Origin: Aquilaria yunnanensis | Lineage: Eukaryota > Streptophyta > Magnoliopsida > Malvales > Thymelaeaceae | DNA: 64,000 nt | Assembly: GCA_039654915.1 (NCBI GenBank) | Contig: CM077593.1 | Span: 73,264,501 to 73,328,500 of the forward strand | Direction of reading: 5' to 3' | Part shown: piece after piece, positions 22,129 through 33,872 of the stretch | Layout: every line of letters starts with the position of its first letter | Position numbering within the stretch: position 1 is the first letter of the stretch | Made by a program: the position numbers and the translations under genes | Notes under the pieces: generated by a model | What the model saw: only the letters and a program-made list of their open reading frames with translations | The model's database searches: none | What the model was told of the DNA's origin: nothing

Positions 22129-23256
22129 TATAGCAACCTCGGACAAAGGGTGGAAAGACCCTACAAGGAGGAATCTTGCAACCAAAGAGTCCCAAAAATC
22201 CTCACGAAGTGGCAGAAAGTGCGAAGACGTTTCGGACGATATTCCCTAATTAAGGAGGAATTATACCGGCAGGGGTACGCAAGATGTACCGGTAAAAAGG
22301 GTGCAGGACAATTCGTCCAGAAGGTGTGAAAATTGCTAGAGACACACCAGCACCCAAAGGCTGCCTTTGGAGTGGATAACCCCAGAAGATTACCCTTGCC
22401 CCTTGGCAGTATGGGGCATAGACCTCATCGGGCCATTCCCGATAACACCCGAAGGAGCGAAATTCTGCATAGTAGCAGCAGACTACTTCACTAAATGGGT
22501 GGAGGCAGAGCCCCTGGCAACTACTCCGGAAAAAGATATACAAAAGTTCGTCTGGAAGAACATGATATGCAGATTTGGCATACCGACGGTAATAATGGCC
22601 TATAATGGTTCTCAGTCTATGGACAAGGGATTCCAAGAATTTGTCACCGACTTCGGAATAAGAAAGCACTTTGACCCACTAGCTCAGCCCCAGAGCAACA
22701 AACAAGTAGAGGTAGCCAGCACAGCTATAAAAGAGGGACTACAAAAGAGGTTGGGGGAAGCAAGGGGAAAAGACCAGGAAAACTTCCTACTGTACTGAGG
22801 AGTCTTCGGACAACTCCCCGAGGGGCCACGGCGGAGACACCTTTCTCACTTATCTCCAGTACAGAGGCCATTATCCCCATCGGAGTAGTACGGCCACCAG
22901 TTAGAATACAGGTGTTCGGCAAAAGAGGAAACGACCTCGGGTTGAAGACTAAGCTCGACCTAGTTGACAAACATTGAGAAATGGCCGAGCTCAGAAGAAA
23001 TGCCTTTCAGCAAAAGGTGGCCATAAATGCAAACCTGCATGATAGGCCAAAAGGAATAACGGAAGAAGACCTCATCCCCCGAAAGGCCGAGTCTGAACCC
23101 CGAAAACCATCCCATGGGGAACTTCGGCCAAACGGGAAGGGGCCTTATTTGGTCCTAGACGAGGTCCGAAATGGAGTATACAAGCTTGGCGACGCCGAAG
23201 GAGGAAAACTGGAAAATGCATGGCACTCAGATGCCTTAAAGAAATTCTATACTTAG
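22129..23256 (+). pseudogene. Element B integrase
   Basis: This continues element B after the nested E. The start matches the RNase H/integrase boundary of other copies (EELYRQGYA). An internal deletion then removes most of the zinc-binding HHCC region and rejoins near QFVQK. The core is legible (WGIDLIGPFP, YFTKWVEAEPLATTPEKD, QSNKQVEVASTAIK; the second catalytic Asp is Tyr, AYNGSQ). After a frame change the C-terminal part is at 22981-23256 (RRNAFQQKVAI ... AWHSDALKKFYT). It is clearly inactive. Confidence 0.85.
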
Positions 23257-23776
23257 AATTTTAGATGATAAATTTCTCTCAAGTACTCACCGAACAAAGC
23301 TAAAGCACACGCTCCCAAAAGTCTTGTTTTCCTTCCAAGGATGACTGGGTTATACACCCAAAAAAGGGTGAAGTCCATTGAATCCCGAAAGTCCTATTTT
23401 CCTTCCAAAGGTGGTTGGGCTATATGCCCAAAAAAGGTGAAGTCCATCGAGTACGGCTGACAAAGACAGGCTAAAACTTGCCTAAGTAAACTTCGGAAAC
23501 AAAGAGAGTTTACTTGAAGGATGGCCGGTGAAGCGAGCAAAATGTTCCTTTCCGAAGTTTCTTGACCGAAAGAGGTCTGGACAATTGGGAAACAAAAATT
23601 GCTCGTACCTTTCCGAAGTCCCTTGACAGAAAGTGGTCGGGACAAATAGGGAAAAATTGCTCAAAAGACTTAACCAAATTATGAAGGAAAATTCATTGAA
23701 AAAGGTCTTAGTACAAGGAGAAGGTTACAAGAAGAAAAATACAAAGAACAAGAAGAGGACAAAGGCCCTAGAATAT

Positions 23777-26315
23777 CTAAGGGACCGCGGCATCATGGGA
23801 AGCTTCGACTCCTGTGTCTTTGGCCGTCACCTTCGGTGCAGGAGGAGGGGCAAGTGGCAGGTTGAGGAACTCAACTTTCGACCAAGTCCACTGAGGACCC
23901 TCGGGAATATCCAGGGCAACCAAGAAGGAAGGGTCGAGGTCTGGATATTTCTTCAGAAATTGGTGACGAGCTAGGCAGAAGCCGTCCTGAAACGAAACCT
24001 TCGTCGCCTGGAGGACTTTGTCTTTTTCTATGTCCAATTCGTCCGCCTCATTCTGAAGATCTGAAACCTCCTTCTGAAGATTGGCAACCTCCTTCTCCAA
24101 CTCCTTTATCTTCTTCTTCTTTTTCGAATCCTTCTTCAGCGAGTCGACCTTGGCCTGACGTTCGGCTTTGTCGGCAAGAGCCTTCGTCAGAAGAACAGCT
24201 TCTTCTTCTCTCTCCTTCTGAATGGCCTCGTTGGCCGAGGTTAAGCTCACAACCTTCTCACCAAGGTCGGACATCTTCTTGGAGAAGTCCTTCAAGAGAT
24301 CATCTTGGGCCTTCAAGAACTCCTCCCGAAGTTGGGCAACCTTTTGCTTGGCTATACGGCTAAACTCGGTGTTCGTCACAATCGAGTTAGCGCAGAAGAC
24401 CTTGGCCTTCTCCAATTTATCTTCGGCCCAAGGTCGGACTGAAGACTGCTTTGCCACCCAAGCTCGAAGGTATCCACTATACCCCATAAGCTACAAAGAA
24501 AAAAGGTACTTAGCGAAATTGACACAAGGAAAAGCCAAAACACTTAGGCAAAAAAGTGGGAGGAAAAATGAAGGAGCCTGAAGAATCACCTGAGTGGCAT
24601 GCTCGAAAACTCTAGCGGCAAGGGAATCCTCGGAGGCACACTCTTCGGCAACTGCCTTGAAGAAAGCCTGAGTAAGTACGCCCCTCGCCATCTGGGGAGC
24701 CATTTCCTGGCAATCCTCGGAGAACAGATTCATGTCCTCTGTGAAAGATCAGAACGGCTCCCTCGGAACTTTGTCTTTTGGGACGTGGGAATCCCGAAGA
24801 GCCCGCCTTCGGGCATGCTCAACCATCCAAGCTGAAGGCGCCAAATCCTCTGCAAAATAGAAAACATTCATCTCATCAGGCAAAACTCCTTGACTGAGAA
24901 AGCCATGAGATTGCGAAAATCTAAAAGGACATAAGAGACAAACCTGGTGCAACCTCAGCAACGTCGTCGTCGGAGTCCTGGACCTCTTCCACGTCAGCAG
25001 GGACATGTTTGCCTTTGTCCCTTCGGCGTTTTTCCAACTCCTCGGCAGAGGGACTCCCTGCCAAAGAGCCCAAAAGATCCACCGACGTGGCGGGACTCAG
25101 AGAAGCAGTAACAGCGACCACCCCGGCAGGAACCTCGGCGGGAGTTTCAGGTTCGGCGAGAGTTGCAACCTTGGTGGAAGTTGCAATGACACCACCAACC
25201 TCCGTGGAAGTTGCAATGACACCTCTGACCTCTGCCACATCCTCCGATGGTGGAAGAAGGGTATCCTTCTTTGCTTTCTTGGCTGAAGACGGTCCGCTCC
25301 TAGTAGTCTTGCGCCTCTTGGAGACGCCTTTCTTCGCTTGCTCTCCCTTCTCGACCTGACTAAGGAAGAGAGACTTATAGTAGGTAGCAGACTCGTCGTT
25401 TATCTCTGAAAAAGAGGGAAGACATTAGTGTGAGTCCAGACAGGCACTTATGCTGAAAAACTTTGAAAGAAACTTACTTTCAAAGAAGGCCTCATAAGTG
25501 AGCTCGCTCCAAAGGAGCTTCACTAGCCAAGAGTCCTTCCCCTCGGTAGCAGGAGCTGGCATGCCAAGATCCGTCTTGTGCTCCTTAACCACCCCCAACT
25601 CCCGAAGAACATCCTCGGTCATGAGTTTCCACATGATGGGGAATGGGTAGAGAGAGCGTGGAGGGACCTCGGCATCCTAGTCGGCGACAGCACGAATACG
25701 TCTGTCGAAGTCCTCAAACCTCGTTGCCAACTCGGGAGTTAGCAACTTCTTGTGATCCACGACATCCGTCTCCAGCTTTCCCTGAGCCCACTTAGTTGGA
25801 ACATACGACCAGGCGTCTGCCACTTTTAGGAAGAAGAACTTCTTTTGCTACCCTCGCCAGCTATCCTTGGTAGCGAAGGTGAACATAAATTTCTTGCTTC
25901 CAGATCCCCGAGGTAGCATGAAATAAAAGCCACCTTTCGGGATCGGATAGAGCTTATATTATTGCATGAACAGGATAAAATGGGGTTCTACCCCGAAGAC
26001 CCCGCACATGCAGAGAAAGGTGTTGAAATAGCAGTACGAGTTGGGAGGAAGCTGATTTACGGCTATGCCATGAAATTGGCAAAAGTCGCAAATCATCCTC
26101 GCTGGAGGATACCGAAGTCTGGCCTTCAGTTGGGCTGGGAAAACGGTAACCTCATCGTCCCGATTCATAAAGCTGAAATGACCAAGGTGGGGTAACCTCG
26201 TGGTGGCGTAGGAGGGAAGAAAAAGTTTGGCTGTCCATTTCTCTAATTTTTCAGAAGTGGAGCAACAAGGGTGGGACATAAGAGATTGCCAGCTCTCGGG
26301 AATAGCCGAAGAAAT
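23777..26315 (-). pseudogene. Antisense four-exon gene of element B
   Basis: Exon 1 26315-25478, exon 2 25405-24944, exon 3 24849-24590, exon 4 24490-23777, with introns of 72, 94 and 99 nt. All six splice sites are GT...AG (donors GTAAGTTTC, GTTTGTCTC, GTGATTCTT; acceptors TTTTTCAG, ATTTTGCAG, CTTTGTAG), and exons 2-4 are fully open in the spliced frame. Exon 1 carries the N-terminal domain (NRDDEVTVFPAQLKARLRYPP, CQFHGIAVNQLPPNSYCYF) with three stops (TAA after FMQ, two TGG to TAG). The position of the start codon in C reads ATT here. Exon 2 is longer than in other copies (462 nt). Exon 4 encodes a coiled coil (KIKELEKEVANLQKEVSDLQ). The function is unknown. Confidence 0.85.
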
Positions 26316-26573
26316 GGTTGACCAAAAGAGAGACTTCGGAAAGAAGAAAAATGACTTCGGGAAGCTAAAAGAAAAGCAGAAACGAAAGGAAGAACCCACC
26401 AAAACTCTTGCCGAAATCAGGATTTCTGTACGCCGTTGTGCAAGATGCCGGGAATCGCTCCGTCGTAAAAATCGTCGCCGGAAAAAGGAAAAAGGCAAGA
26501 GAAGACGCAAGAGCAAATGAGAGCAAAGTAAGAGCAAAGAAAAAACAAATGAGGAGAATGATAGGAGAAGGCT

Positions 26574-26580
26574 TATATAG
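26574..26580 (-). promoter_or_regulatory. TATA box of the B antisense gene
   Basis: CTATATAAG on the minus strand, at the same place relative to the coding start as in C, D and E. Confidence 0.5.
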
Positions 26581-26981
26581 ATCAAGGAAGGGAAGCCAAA
26601 AAGGCGTCATAATTGCTGCGCGAAGGTGAAACGTTGCCATAATTGCCCCTCGCGCGCGAAAAGACTTACCCATCCCAACCAGCACCTGCCACGTGTCGCC
26701 CGTCACGAGAAACTAGGACACGTTTTCTGACATCTTGAAAACTTGGGTGCACCGCCCCAAACTGACACGCCTAGTTTCAAAACATGACGGTCCACTAACC
26801 TGTGGCAGAAAAAAGTAGAGAGGTTGGGGATCTCGAGGACACCAAAGGGCAGACAGGTGACACCTGTTCGAACAAACCATGCCCCCAGGTGGCGAAATCC
26901 CTCCCCTGCGAACGGCACACCCCAAGTCCTGAAAAGTGCCCACAAAAGGACCACTAGCCGAAGTCTCCACTCCGGCTTACC

Positions 26982-26993
26982 GAGGGGGGCATG
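26982..26993 (+). promoter_or_regulatory. Polypurine tract of element B
   Basis: GAGGGGGG followed by CATG directly before the 3' LTR start TGATAGCC at 26994. The tract primes plus-strand DNA synthesis in this class. Confidence 0.7.
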
Positions 26994-27883
26994 TGATAGC
27001 CAAAGTGCTATCGCCCCGAACACCTAAGGACCTCGGAAAGGAGGGAGCCAAATGCCTGAGGCACGTGACCTCGGCAGCTAGCCAATACCTACTTCGAGAA
27101 ACTACCGTATCGCCTCCATCGGGAGGGCGACCGAGTAAGCTTCGGGGAGAAGTTTCAGCCACCTTCTGCAGGTGAAAGTCCCCCGAAGGGCTAACTTCGG
27201 AGCTAGGAAATGCCTCGAAGTACCACTGCGACTTCGGGAAAAGGTCCTTTACTCCGAAGTGAGACATCAACCAAGGGGACCTCGGAGGTACGGCAGGAGC
27301 TATCAAGGAGCCTCTGACATTACGCCCGTACACCCTACATGCCATCCTTGCAGGCACTCTGACGCGTCACCACTGCCTACGTCCTGTCATGTAGGGCTAT
27401 GATTATCGCAGCTCGTGGCTCGAGGAGCCTGCAGGCGGCTAGGGGCCCCCCATGCCTAGAAGTACGATGGTGTTCGTCCACACACGTGCTACAATCTGAA
27501 GGGCTCACCCCCTCCTATATATACCAGGGGAATGGTCACAGGTAAAGGACCTCTAGCGATCTCTCGCGACCTCTCTCTACCTCTCTCCAAAGCACTAACT
27601 TGGGCGTCGGAGGCTCCTCCCCGGAAAATCACTCCGGGGACCACCTAACCCCCGTTTTCTGAGTGTTTCAGGCCAGTCCTCCTAAGGAATCCCCGTTTTG
27701 GACCTCTCTCTCATACCGGAAGTCCTTCTCGGCCTCACCGTGCCTGCCATACGAAGATGCTACCGGCCATCACAGGCAATTCACACAGAGCACCTTCTTT
27801 CAGGGCTCGCCTACACCTCCGGGAACTCCTGCTGCATTCTCCATGACACATAGTGGAGATACTGATGGCCCTCATCGCCATCA
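26994..27883 (+). repeat. 3' LTR of element B
   Basis: It matches 9579-10469 at about 93% by eye over the first part. It keeps the Gag start ATG (27843) that is ACG in the 5' LTR. It ends CATCGCCATCA, followed by TSD TCTAC. Confidence 0.9.
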
Positions 27884-27888
27884 TCTAC

Positions 27889-28002
27889 GTTATATGAAAT
27901 AGAAATTAATTAATCTTCCCCATAAACATACATAAATTGACACATCCTCTGGACTTTAGACTCAGTTACAACCAATTGGTCGAGACATCCTCTAGACTCT
28001 AG
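27889..28002 (-). pseudogene. Short LINE-flank fragment between B and C
   Basis: These 114 bp separate the TSD of element B from element C and are the continuation (minus strand) of the LINE piece at 41842-42777 if C is removed. An open minus-strand stretch (SRGCLDQLVVTESKVQRMCQ) follows on from the LINE frame, but I do not see the YLGLPLG-type motif expected next. Assignment to the LINE rests on position and continuity. Confidence 0.5.
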
Positions 28003-28863
28003 TGATAGCCGAAGGGCTATCGCCTCTCTCACTACATACTTCCTGCCAATAGCGTGGTCGGGAAACCTGGCGTCACCCGAAGGAGACGCTAACACTGACC
28101 TCGGAAGGACCGAAGTCAAACGCCTCGAACTCAGGACTTCGGCTAGCACGTCAGGAATTTCAAAGATGTTGCCGGCTCCCTCAGGACACCAAACGGATCA
28201 CCTTCGGGAATAAAGAACCAGCTATTGCAAGCAGGAGAGACTCTCCCTAAAGGGGGAACCCCCGAGCTAGAGAACTCCCCGAACTACGGGTATGATTCCT
28301 GAAGAAGAGCACCCGTACCAAAGGACGACCTCGCCCAAAGGACCTCGGGAGTACAGCATGAGCATTTAAGGAGCCTCTGACATGTCGCCCCCAGGCGCTA
28401 CACGCCGCCTCAAATGGCGGTTTGACACGACGACGCCGTCCGAGTCTTGTCACAACCTATCTCGGACCAAGATTCAAGGAGCCTACAAACGGCTACTTGT
28501 CCCCTATGCCCGAAAGTACAGAGAGCATCCGACCGAACACGTGTCGTGATCTGAACGGGCTAGGCACTCCTATAAATACCAGGAAACAAGCCCTGGCAAA
28601 GGATCCGACCCTCTCTCCCTTAGGAAAATAAAAATAGGCAAGGCCACTTAACCCCTTAGTGCTCCTCCTCTATCTTCCTTCAGGACACTAACTTGGGCGT
28701 CGGAGGCTCCTCCCCGGAAAAACATCCCGGGGACCTCCTAACCCTCTTCTCTTCAGCATTTCAGGCACACTCCCCTGGGAAATCTGTGCTCCAGGCGTTC
28801 TCCCTCTCAGGAAGTCCCTCTCGAAGTCATAATGTCATCCGATGAAGATGCTGCTGGGCATCA
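28003..28863 (+). repeat. 5' LTR of element C
   Basis: It starts TGATAGCCGAAGGGCTATCG and ends CTGGGCATCA. It has a G-box ACACGTGT (28537-28544), TATAAATA (28571-28578) and the Gag ATG (28832), 32 nt from the LTR end. Confidence 0.92.
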
Positions 28864-28865
28864 TC

Positions 28866-28881
28866 TGGTGCCGTCTGTGGC
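28866..28881 (+). promoter_or_regulatory. Primer-binding site of element C
   Basis: TGGTGCCGTCTGTGGC, two bases after the LTR. It differs from the TGGCGCC form of element E by C to T, and lies inside the open Gag frame. Confidence 0.75.
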
Positions 28882-31800
28882 AAACCACCCTCAGGTCGCC
28901 GTTGTTGAAACTCAGCTTTCAAAGGACAAGGGACTCCCGAAGTCCCCGTTCGCACCTAAAACTCAACCGGCTACTGAGCAAACCCTTCCAGGGACTTCCT
29001 CGCTCGAGGAAGAGCGTCCTCTAGTCATAACTATGAGTTTTCAGTGCGACTTTCAGCGCTCTGTTGTGGTTGAAATGACACAACAGATAGATCGAAGGTG
29101 GCCACAACCAACTTAGGCCCAAAGGCCTCCCTCGCCAGCGCGCCCTCGGGAGAAAAGCCTTAAACCAACCTATTGCAATTCGGGAAGCGGGGATCCACGT
29201 GAGGAGTCTTTGACGGAAAACATGCCCCTCGGGACACGGCTTACCGGACAAGCAGGATTCAAGCGACCTAAAATCCCACGCCAAAGGAGCTCATCACCGG
29301 AGGTGAAGCCCCATCTCCTTAGCGCCGGAGTCACTCCCCGAAGAGGCGCCGGCAATCTCCTTTCCCGGAAACCTACAAGCACCAGGAGGAAGAGCCTAGT
29401 GCCACGCTCCTTATGGAGAAGATATTGGTGAGGTTGGAGAAAGTGGAAAAACAGGTAGCTTGCAAACCGGTCTGGGCCAGGTTGTCTGAAGCCTTATGTG
29501 GGGATGAGTCGCACTTCACCCGAGCAGTAGTTGAGGCAGCCATGCCAGGTGATTTTCGGGTGCCTCGGCTGGAGACTTATGATGGCCGAACTGATCCATA
29601 GGTTCATCTAACCAAATACAAACGCAGCATGGTGATGCACGGTGCTGACGACGCTACCCTGTGCAAATGCTTTGAGGTCACCCTCACAGGACCAGCGACA
29701 GCGTGGTACAATTTGTTGGCTCCAGGGACCATTAGGGAGTTCCAGGAGTTATCCATGGCCTTTACACAGCAATTCATTGGAAGTCGGCCAACGGCGAAGA
29801 TGCCTGTCCAGATGTTCGACATAACGCAGAAAAATGGAGAAACCATCCACAACTATGTCGAAAGGTTTAACAGGGAAACCTTAAGTGTCCCGAACTTTCG
29901 CCCCGAAATACTCATTCTCGCCAGGATACGGGGCCTTCGGAGGGACTCACCGCTGTTTTATGAATTTTCCAAGGACCCTCCGGACACGCTTGGCGAATTC
30001 TACCAAAGGGCCGAGCAACATATGATAGCCGAAGAGCTGAGAATTGGCGGACCGAAGTCTGATCACACTCGTGCCGAAGCGTCCAGCTAGCAAACGCGAT
30101 ATCCAGCTGACCAGGCAGGGCGACCTCGGAGGTTTAAGGGAAGGAAATCCTTGACCTTCACACCCCTGAACACCACGAGGACTAACATCCTCATGACGAT
30201 GGAAAGACAGGGGAACCAGATTCAGCGGCCAAGGGCCATGACCGCTGATAACAAAAAGAACATGAAGAAGTTCTGCCAGTTTCACCGCGACCACGGCCAC
30301 GACACCGAAGACTGCTTCCAATGAAAAAAGTACATAGAGTCGCTGATAAAACAAGGCCAACTTCGGTGATATCTGCGAATGCCTTCCTCGAAAGGGAGAA
30401 AAGAGGAAGAAGGAAAGGCAGATGACGAGGACTACGACTCCAACAGATGGAGGAACCAAAGTCCAAGAAGGCGCCCTCCACCTCTGGCGGGAGTAATACA
30501 AACAATCACGACAGGACTTCCATCCAACGAAAGAAAAAGGAAGGCTAGAGAAATATCAGTGATGGAATATGAGAGTCCGACGAAAAAACTGGCCCGTAAG
30601 GATGGTTCCACCGTCATCTTTCCCCGTGACGATCCGCTGCTAGTCATGGTGAGGATAGGAAACTGGGACGTCAAGAGAGTGTTTCTTGACGATCGATCAA
30701 ACGCCGACGTTCTGTTCTCACATTTGCTGCCGAACTTGGGTATATCCAACAGTGATCTCAAGCTCGTTACTTCGCCTACTTTCGGGGTAGGACCATCTGA
30801 ATTGCCCGTCCTCGGATGGATCGATCTTCCCCTAATGATGAAAGGAACTTCGGTAGACGGGACAACTGAATTATTCGCCTCCACAATGACAAGGTTTATT
30901 GTCATGGATGTTCCTTCATCATGCAACGCCATCCTTGGAAGACAAACACAAGGAAATTTGCACATTCACCCTGATGTAAAATACTTAACTGTCACTTTCG
31001 CCACCAAGGATGGAGATGCAGAAATCTTCATTGATCAGGGCGAAGTAAGGAAAGTGTTCGTCAAGGCACGAAAAGCTCCAGCAAACAACTTCGCACAAAC
31101 TGTAGAGGCAGAGGCTTTGCTAGGTGGAAAACCAAAAAAGGGCGAGGTAGAAGAGACCGCGAAGGTAGAAATGGAAGAAGTAGAACTTGTCCCAGGCCGA
31201 AGTACCCGAATAGGGAAAAACTTGGCCGAAGGTGACAAGAAAAAACTTGTATCCTTTCTACTGATGAATAAAGACCTGTTTGCCTACTCACCGAAAGATA
31301 TGCCAGGGGTAAACCCTCGCATAATACAGCATAGCCTTAAAGTAAGTCCGGAAGCAAAAGCTGTCCGGCAAAAGAAACGGGGCATCTCAGTCCATAAAAA
31401 TAACTTCGTCAAAGCCGAAGTCCAGCACTTATTGGACGCAGATGTAATCAGGGAGGTCAAGTACCCCGAATGGTTAAGCAATGTGGTTATTGCCACAAAA
31501 GAAGGGAGCAGTAAGCTCCGAATGTGCATCGACTTCAGAAACTTGAACGATGCTTGCCCAAAAGATTCATACCCTCTCCCACCAATAGACCACTTGGTAG
31601 ACTCAACTGCCGAATACGGGCTCCTAAGTTTCCTAGATGCCTTCAGTGGGTATCATCAAATAAGGATGGACCCCGAAGATGAGGAGAAGACCGCCTTCAT
31701 CACCGAGGGCGGAACATATTGTTACGCTAGGATGCCCTTCGGGCTAAAAAATGCAGGAGCTACCTACCAGAGGTTGATGAGCAAGGTCTTCTATGACCAA

Positions 31801-33872
31801 ATAGGGAGGAACATGGAAGTTTATGTCGATGACATGATAGTCAAGAGCAAGCTGCCTAACGACCACGTCGCAGATCTAAAGGGAACTTTCCACTAGCTCA
31901 GAACCTTCGGGATCCGCATTAATCCCGAAAAGTGCATCTGTGGCGTAACCTCGGGAAAGTTTCTTGGGTACATGGTATCAGAAAGAGGCATTGATGCTAA
32001 CCCAGAAAAAATTAAGGCTCAGCTCGAATTCCGAACTCCCGTCACAATAAATGATGTGCAGAGATTCACCGGAAGGATAACCTCTCTTAGCAGGTTCATC
32101 TCCAGATATGGAGACTGGTGTCGAGCATTCTTCAAAGTCCTCACTAAAGCAGCAAAAAAGGAGGGCAACCTCAGAAGTGATGATCATCCTTGGAATGAAG
32201 ACTGCCAAAAGGCCTGGGAAGAACTCAAAATCTACTTAGCCCATCTGCCCACTCTGCGACAACCTCGCGAGGGAGAGCCCCTCGTGTTATACCTAGCCGT
32301 CACAGAAAAAGCAGTAAGCTCGGTCCTTGTGAAAGAGGAAGGGACGAAGCAATGGCCGGTTTATTATGTAAGCAAGTCCCTGCACGGCGCCGAAGTCAGG
32401 TATCCATTGCTACAAAAAGCTATATATGCCCTGGTACTGGCAGGAAGAAGGCTACGACTATATTTTCAGGCTCACCCTATCATCGTCCGAAGTAGTCTAC
32501 CTCTACGGGATGTCATGAGGAAAGTTGATCATTCAGGAAGGCTTTCCAAATGGTGCATAGAGCTTGGCGAACATGACATTACTTATGGACCTAGGAAAGC
32601 CATAAAAGCTCAAGCCCTGGCAGACTTCATTGCCGAAGTACCCATCACCGAGGACAGCCATCCGGATCCCGGCGAAGGTGAGCCGGAATGGACTTTGTAT
32701 GTTGACGGAGCCTCGGGGTCCGAACACCAAGGAGCTGGGGTAATTATCAGAGGTCCGGAAGGTCTAGAAGTAATGAAGGCCATCAAGTTCAGCTTTAACG
32801 TCACCAACAATGTGGCTGAGTACGAAGCTCTCATAGCAGGGTTGCGCCTAGCCAGAAAAATTGGTGTAAGAAACTTGAAAGCCCACAGCGACTCCCAGCT
32901 GGTAGTTCGACAAACAGCAGTGGATTACGGGGCCAAGGACCCGACCTTGGCAAAATACCATGAACTCATAGCAAAGCTCATTCGAGAGTTCGACACCGTA
33001 CGAATAAAAAATGTGCCTCGGTGAGATAACGCCGAGGCAGATTGCTTGGCGAAGTTGAAAACATGCACCGAGGTACTAAACCAGCCGAGCATCACAGTGC
33101 TGAGCATAGTAACCTCGGGAAAAGGCTGGAAAGATCAGATAAAAGGGTATCTCGCAGCCAGTGAGCTCCCCGAAGACCCCAGCGAAGCGACAAAAGTGCG
33201 GAGGCGTTTCGGTCGTTTCTTCCAAATCGGAGAAGAATTATATCGGCAGGGGTATGCAAATCCACTACAGAGGTGTGTTGGCGAAGAAGATATTGAAATG
33301 ATCCTCGAAGAAGTTCACGAAGGTGCTTGTGGTTCACACATCAGAACCGACACCCTGGCAGCAGTTATACTTCGCCAAGGATACTTTTGGCCTACCCTAA
33401 GAAAAGACGCTAGGTAGTTCGTCTAGAAATGTGGGAGTTGCCAAAGACACACGAGTATCCAAAGGGCACCCTCGGAATTGGTAACTTCGGCTGACTATCC
33501 CTGGCCCTTCGTAGTTTGGGGCATAGACCTCATTGGGCCACTCCCAACAGTGCATGGAGGCGTGAAGTTCTACGTGGTCGCAGTAGATTATTTCTCCAAA
33601 ATGGTTGAGGCAGAACCCTTGGCGACTATCTCGGCAAAAGATGTGCAGAAGTTCGTATGAAAGAACATTGTGTGCAGATTCAGCATACCAAGGGTGTTAG
33701 TAGCCGATAATGGATCCTAGTTTACGGACAAAAGGTTCTAAGAATTTATCAACAACCTCGGAATAAAAATGCACTTCGCCCCAGTAGCCCACTCCCAAAG
33801 CAATGGGCAAGTAGAAGTATCTAATGAGACCATAAAAGATGGTCTGAAAAAGAGGTTGGGGGAAGCAAAAAG

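Larger units (their letters stand above)
9579..27883 (+). mobile_element. Tat-like Ty3/gypsy element B (split by E)
   Basis: Matching LTRs lie at 9579-10469 and 26994-27883, with TSD TCTAC at 9574-9578 and 27884-27888. After removal of nested element E the body is only about 7.6 kb. It keeps the gag N-terminus, a piece of RNase H, part of integrase and the full antisense gene. Most of gag, the protease and the reverse transcriptase are deleted (junction near 10930-10960). The two LTRs differ by roughly 7% over the first 120 bp by eye. Confidence 0.9.

Noticed and set aside
22250..22669. Minus-strand frame of 139 codons over the B integrase
   Set aside because: The plus strand encodes recognisable integrase motifs here; the minus frame is incidental.
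28001..28022. GATAGCC...GGCTATC hairpin as a transcription terminator
   Set aside because: It occurs at the 5' edge of every LTR of this superfamily, so it is the LTR terminus rather than a terminator; there is no following U-run.
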